Origin: an uncultured Clostridia bacterium
Lineage (GTDB): Bacteria > Bacillota > Clostridia > Oscillospirales > Ruminococcaceae
Reading direction: 5' to 3'
Assembly: GCA_937906945.1 (NCBI GenBank)
Contig: CALCUE010000048.1
Span: 1-55,952, forward strand
DNA length: 55,952 nt
Shown in pieces: positions 54,005 through 55,952 of this stretch. Within the stretch, counting starts at the first letter, position 1, and each line of letters starts with the position of its first letter. The notes beneath the pieces are model-generated. The model worked only from the letters and a program-made list of their open reading frames with translations. It did no database searches and was not told where the DNA came from. A program made the position numbers and the translations under genes.

Positions 54005-55915
54005 ATGCCTTCGCAAATGAATTTCCCGGCGGTGGCGGCGCCGCAGCGGAGGACCTGGACGGTCAATTCCTTCCGGGGCATCGACCTCTCGTCGAGCCCG
54101 ACGGACATTGACAAGAGCAGAAGTCCCGACGCGCCGAACATGATGCCGGACGCGAAAGGAAACCCGATCAAGCGACCGGGTTTCAGCCTTATTAAAACCT
54201 ATGAGGGAAGAATAAACGGACGGTATCAGATCACCGGTCACGAGGTGATCCACGCCGGACGGAACCTATATATTGACGGCGCTCTGACCTATACAGGCAT
54301 GGCCGACCGGCGAAGCACCGGACAGGTGATCGTGGACAAACTCTACATCTTCGACGGGGAGGAAGCCCTTATTTGCGACGGTGAGGACGCTTACGAGCTT
54401 TCCTACGACGCCTATATCCCGACGGTGCTCATCAGCAAGAACGCCGACTTTTACGTTGAGGGCGGCGTTACGAAAACACAGGAACCGGGAGGCACGAAGA
54501 ACGAGGCGTTTAATCTGATCGGCGATTTCTGGCGAGAGAGCTTTTACGCGCCGACGGGAACGGAAACGACCTTTACGCTTTCAAAAGACCATCTCGCCAA
54601 ACGGAAGGTAGTGGCGAAGGTCATGGACGCGAACGGCGATTGGCAGGAGAAGACCGAGGACACGGACTTCACCGTTGACAGAGACACCGGAAAAATCGTT
54701 TTCACGACGGCGGTACCGGCGGCGCCGGTGACCGGCGAGGACAACGTTGTCATCACGGCGGCGAAACACTTTGACGGCTATCCAGAGAAAATCAACCGCT
54801 GCCGGCAGAGCATCGCCTTTGGCGAACACGGCATCGTGAACCGGATCTTCCTCTGCGGAAACCCCTGCGAGCCGAACCGGGACTACTGGTGTTTCGTGAA
54901 CGACCCGACCTACTGGCCGGACACCTACTATTCCGTTTTAGGGAGCGACGACACGAGGATCATCGGCTATTCCATCGTGGACAGCAAGCTGGCGACCCAT
55001 CTTTCGCCGGCTTTGGACGGACGTTCCGTCGTGGTGAGATCCTCAAGTCTTGCCGAGGACGGGGTGATGAGCTTTCCGGTGGACGGATTTATCCAGGGCG
55101 AGGAAGCTCTGGCGCCGGGTGGCTTTGTCTATATGGAATCGGAGCCGCTTTTCGTGACGGCGAGAGGCGTTTACGCCTTGACGCCGGCGGATATTGACGG
55201 ACGGCTTTATAGCCAAAATCGAAGCTATTTTATCAACAAGGCTTTGACCACAGATCCCGGTCTTTCGGGTGCCATCGCGGCGAAGTGGAAGCAGTTCTAT
55301 TGCCTTGCGCTTTCCGGAAAGCTTTACCTTCTGGACACGAGCCAGAAAAGCTATGAGCGGGCGGAGCCGCATTCGACGTTCCAGTACGAGTGTTACGTCT
55401 GGGACGGCTTTTCGGCGACGGCGCTTTGGGAGGACGAGGACGGAGCGCTTTGCTTCGGGGACGAGGACGGAAACGTCTTCCGGTTCGCGACGGATCTTTC
55501 CGCCGCAGGCAGTTATACAGACTGGTCGCCGGAAGGAGAGAAAGGGATCCGTGCTTACTGGACCATGGCCGAGTTCGAGGGCGAAACGTTCTGGCGAAAC
55601 AAGACCGTAAGAACGGTCGCTATTCAGGCGGCAGCCTATCCGCAGAACAAAGTGGTTCTGGAGAAGTGCGTCGGCGGCGAATGGAGCGTCGTCGAGGAAT
55701 GGGGATCGAAGATCAGCTTTTTCGCGTGGAACGCTTTAGCCTGGAGCGGGTTCACCTGGAGCGGGAATCCACTTTACCGGACGCTGACGAAGAAGCTGAA
55801 AATAAAGAAATTCGACCGGGTGAGCTTCCGGATCGGGTGCAGCGATCCGGGAAAGGCGTTTGGCTTTTACGGCTTTTCTCTGGAATTCGCCGAGAGCGGA
55901 CGCTATAAAAAGTGA
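54005..55915 (+). CDS. P22 gp10-like stabilisation protein
   Basis: 636 residues, beta-rich with many Trp/Tyr. The start (TWTVNSFRGIDLSSSPTDID, SPDAPNMMPDAKGNPIKRPG) is the usual opening of phage stabilisation/gp10-type proteins, which plug the portal and carry the short tail of podoviruses. Repeated strands such as LYIFDGEEALICDG and GNVFRFATDLS suggest a propeller. Implies a short-tailed phage. ATG after AGGAGG, 15 bp after the preceding gene. Confidence 0.6.
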   Translation: MPSQMNFPAVAAPQRRTWTVNSFRGIDLSSSPTDIDKSRSPDAPNMMPDAKGNPIKRPGFSLIKTYEGRINGRYQITGHEVIHAGRNLYIDGALTYTGMADRRSTGQVIVDKLYIFDGEEALICDGEDAYELSYDAYIPTVLISKNADFYVEGGVTKTQEPGGTKNEAFNLIGDFWRESFYAPTGTETTFTLSKDHLAKRKVVAKVMDANGDWQEKTEDTDFTVDRDTGKIVFTTAVPAAPVTGEDNVVITAAKHFDGYPEKINRCRQSIAFGEHGIVNRIFLCGNPCEPNRDYWCFVNDPTYWPDTYYSVLGSDDTRIIGYSIVDSKLATHLSPALDGRSVVVRSSSLAEDGVMSFPVDGFIQGEEALAPGGFVYMESEPLFVTARGVYALTPADIDGRLYSQNRSYFINKALTTDPGLSGAIAAKWKQFYCLALSGKLYLLDTSQKSYERAEPHSTFQYECYVWDGFSATALWEDEDGALCFGDEDGNVFRFATDLSAAGSYTDWSPEGEKGIRAYWTMAEFEGETFWRNKTVRTVAIQAAAYPQNKVVLEKCVGGEWSVVEEWGSKISFFAWNALAWSGFTWSGNPLYRTLTKKLKIKKFDRVSFRIGCSDPGKAFGFYGFSLEFAESGRYKK

Positions 55916-55925
55916 GGTGAAAACA

Positions 55926-55952
55926 TGGCATTTGATAAAATTACCGACGCCG
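55926..55952 (+). CDS. Start of the next prophage gene (cut by the window end)
   Basis: GTGAGGTG then ATG 55926, with nine codons MAFDKITDA before the sequence ends. It follows the stabilisation-protein stop by 10 bp. Nothing can be said about its identity. Confidence 0.5.

Larger units (their letters stand above)
40351..55952. mobile_element. Prophage (serine-integrase, probably short-tailed), left part
   Basis: Starts at the integrase gene and continues past the window. Modules: integration (40.3-41.9), lysogeny switch (42.6-43.7), early small genes and replication (43.7-49.3), terminator, packaging and head genes (49.5-53.4), then a P22 gp10-like protein. GC content is visibly higher than the host from 44 kb onward. 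No interrupted structural gene is seen, so it could be intact. Confidence 0.92.

Overview
The window looks like the chromosome of a spore-forming, low-to-mid GC Gram-positive of class Clostridia (Oscillospirales-like gut lineage). It carries spoIIGA-sigE, an ftsEX operon, strong Shine-Dalgarno sites with frequent TTG starts, and rubrerythrin next to a Fur/PerR regulator. The genus cannot be fixed from sequence alone. Three DNA layers are visible: host backbone, a small AT-rich integrated element (about 34.3-37.6 kb), and a GC-richer prophage from 40.35 kb to the window end.

1-4.8 kb: a partial gene, a DUF6440 gene, a truncated secreted esterase, a lipoprotein and a plasmid/ICE-type parA-parB pair with a long structured-looking leader. 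4.8-13.2 kb, all minus strand: PucR/CdaR-type regulator, ftsE-ftsX-M23 hydrolase-S41 protein, greA and a LysRS with an extra C-terminal tRNA-binding domain. 13.3-20.3 kb: spoIIGA-sigE, TspO, a split transketolase, a YjbR protein, a small HD hydrolase and a STAS-kinase fusion. 20.3-29.8 kb is a coherent nucleoside locus. A BMP lipoprotein and ABC transporter import nucleosides, DeoD and Pdp split them, a phosphopentomutase-cytidine deaminase fusion handles pentose phosphate and cytidine, and Tdk rescues thymidine. 29.8-34.1 kb: two lone enzymes, tRNA-Pro and an LTA-synthase-like protein.

34,262-37,573 is the most striking part: a 3.3-kb element integrated in tRNA-Thr(CGT) between 47-bp direct repeats. 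It encodes a ribbon-helix-helix regulator, a CRESS-DNA-virus-like Rep (HUH endonuclease plus SF3 helicase), an excisionase-like protein and a tyrosine integrase. Just upstream of rep sits a stem-loop whose loop contains TAGTATTAC, the nonanucleotide known from circovirus-type origins. Rep is cut by one in-frame TAA just before helicase motif C.

37.6-40.2 kb returns to host genes (degenerate SGNH protein, rubrerythrin, PerR-like regulator with an apparent ATA start). At 40,350 a prophage has inserted into a short gene beginning at 40,240. It carries a large serine integrase, a LexA/CI-type repressor with a Cro-like partner, many small early genes including a HUH replication protein, and a packaging/capsid module ending in a P22 gp10-like protein, which suggests a short-tailed phage. 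The prophage runs off the window.
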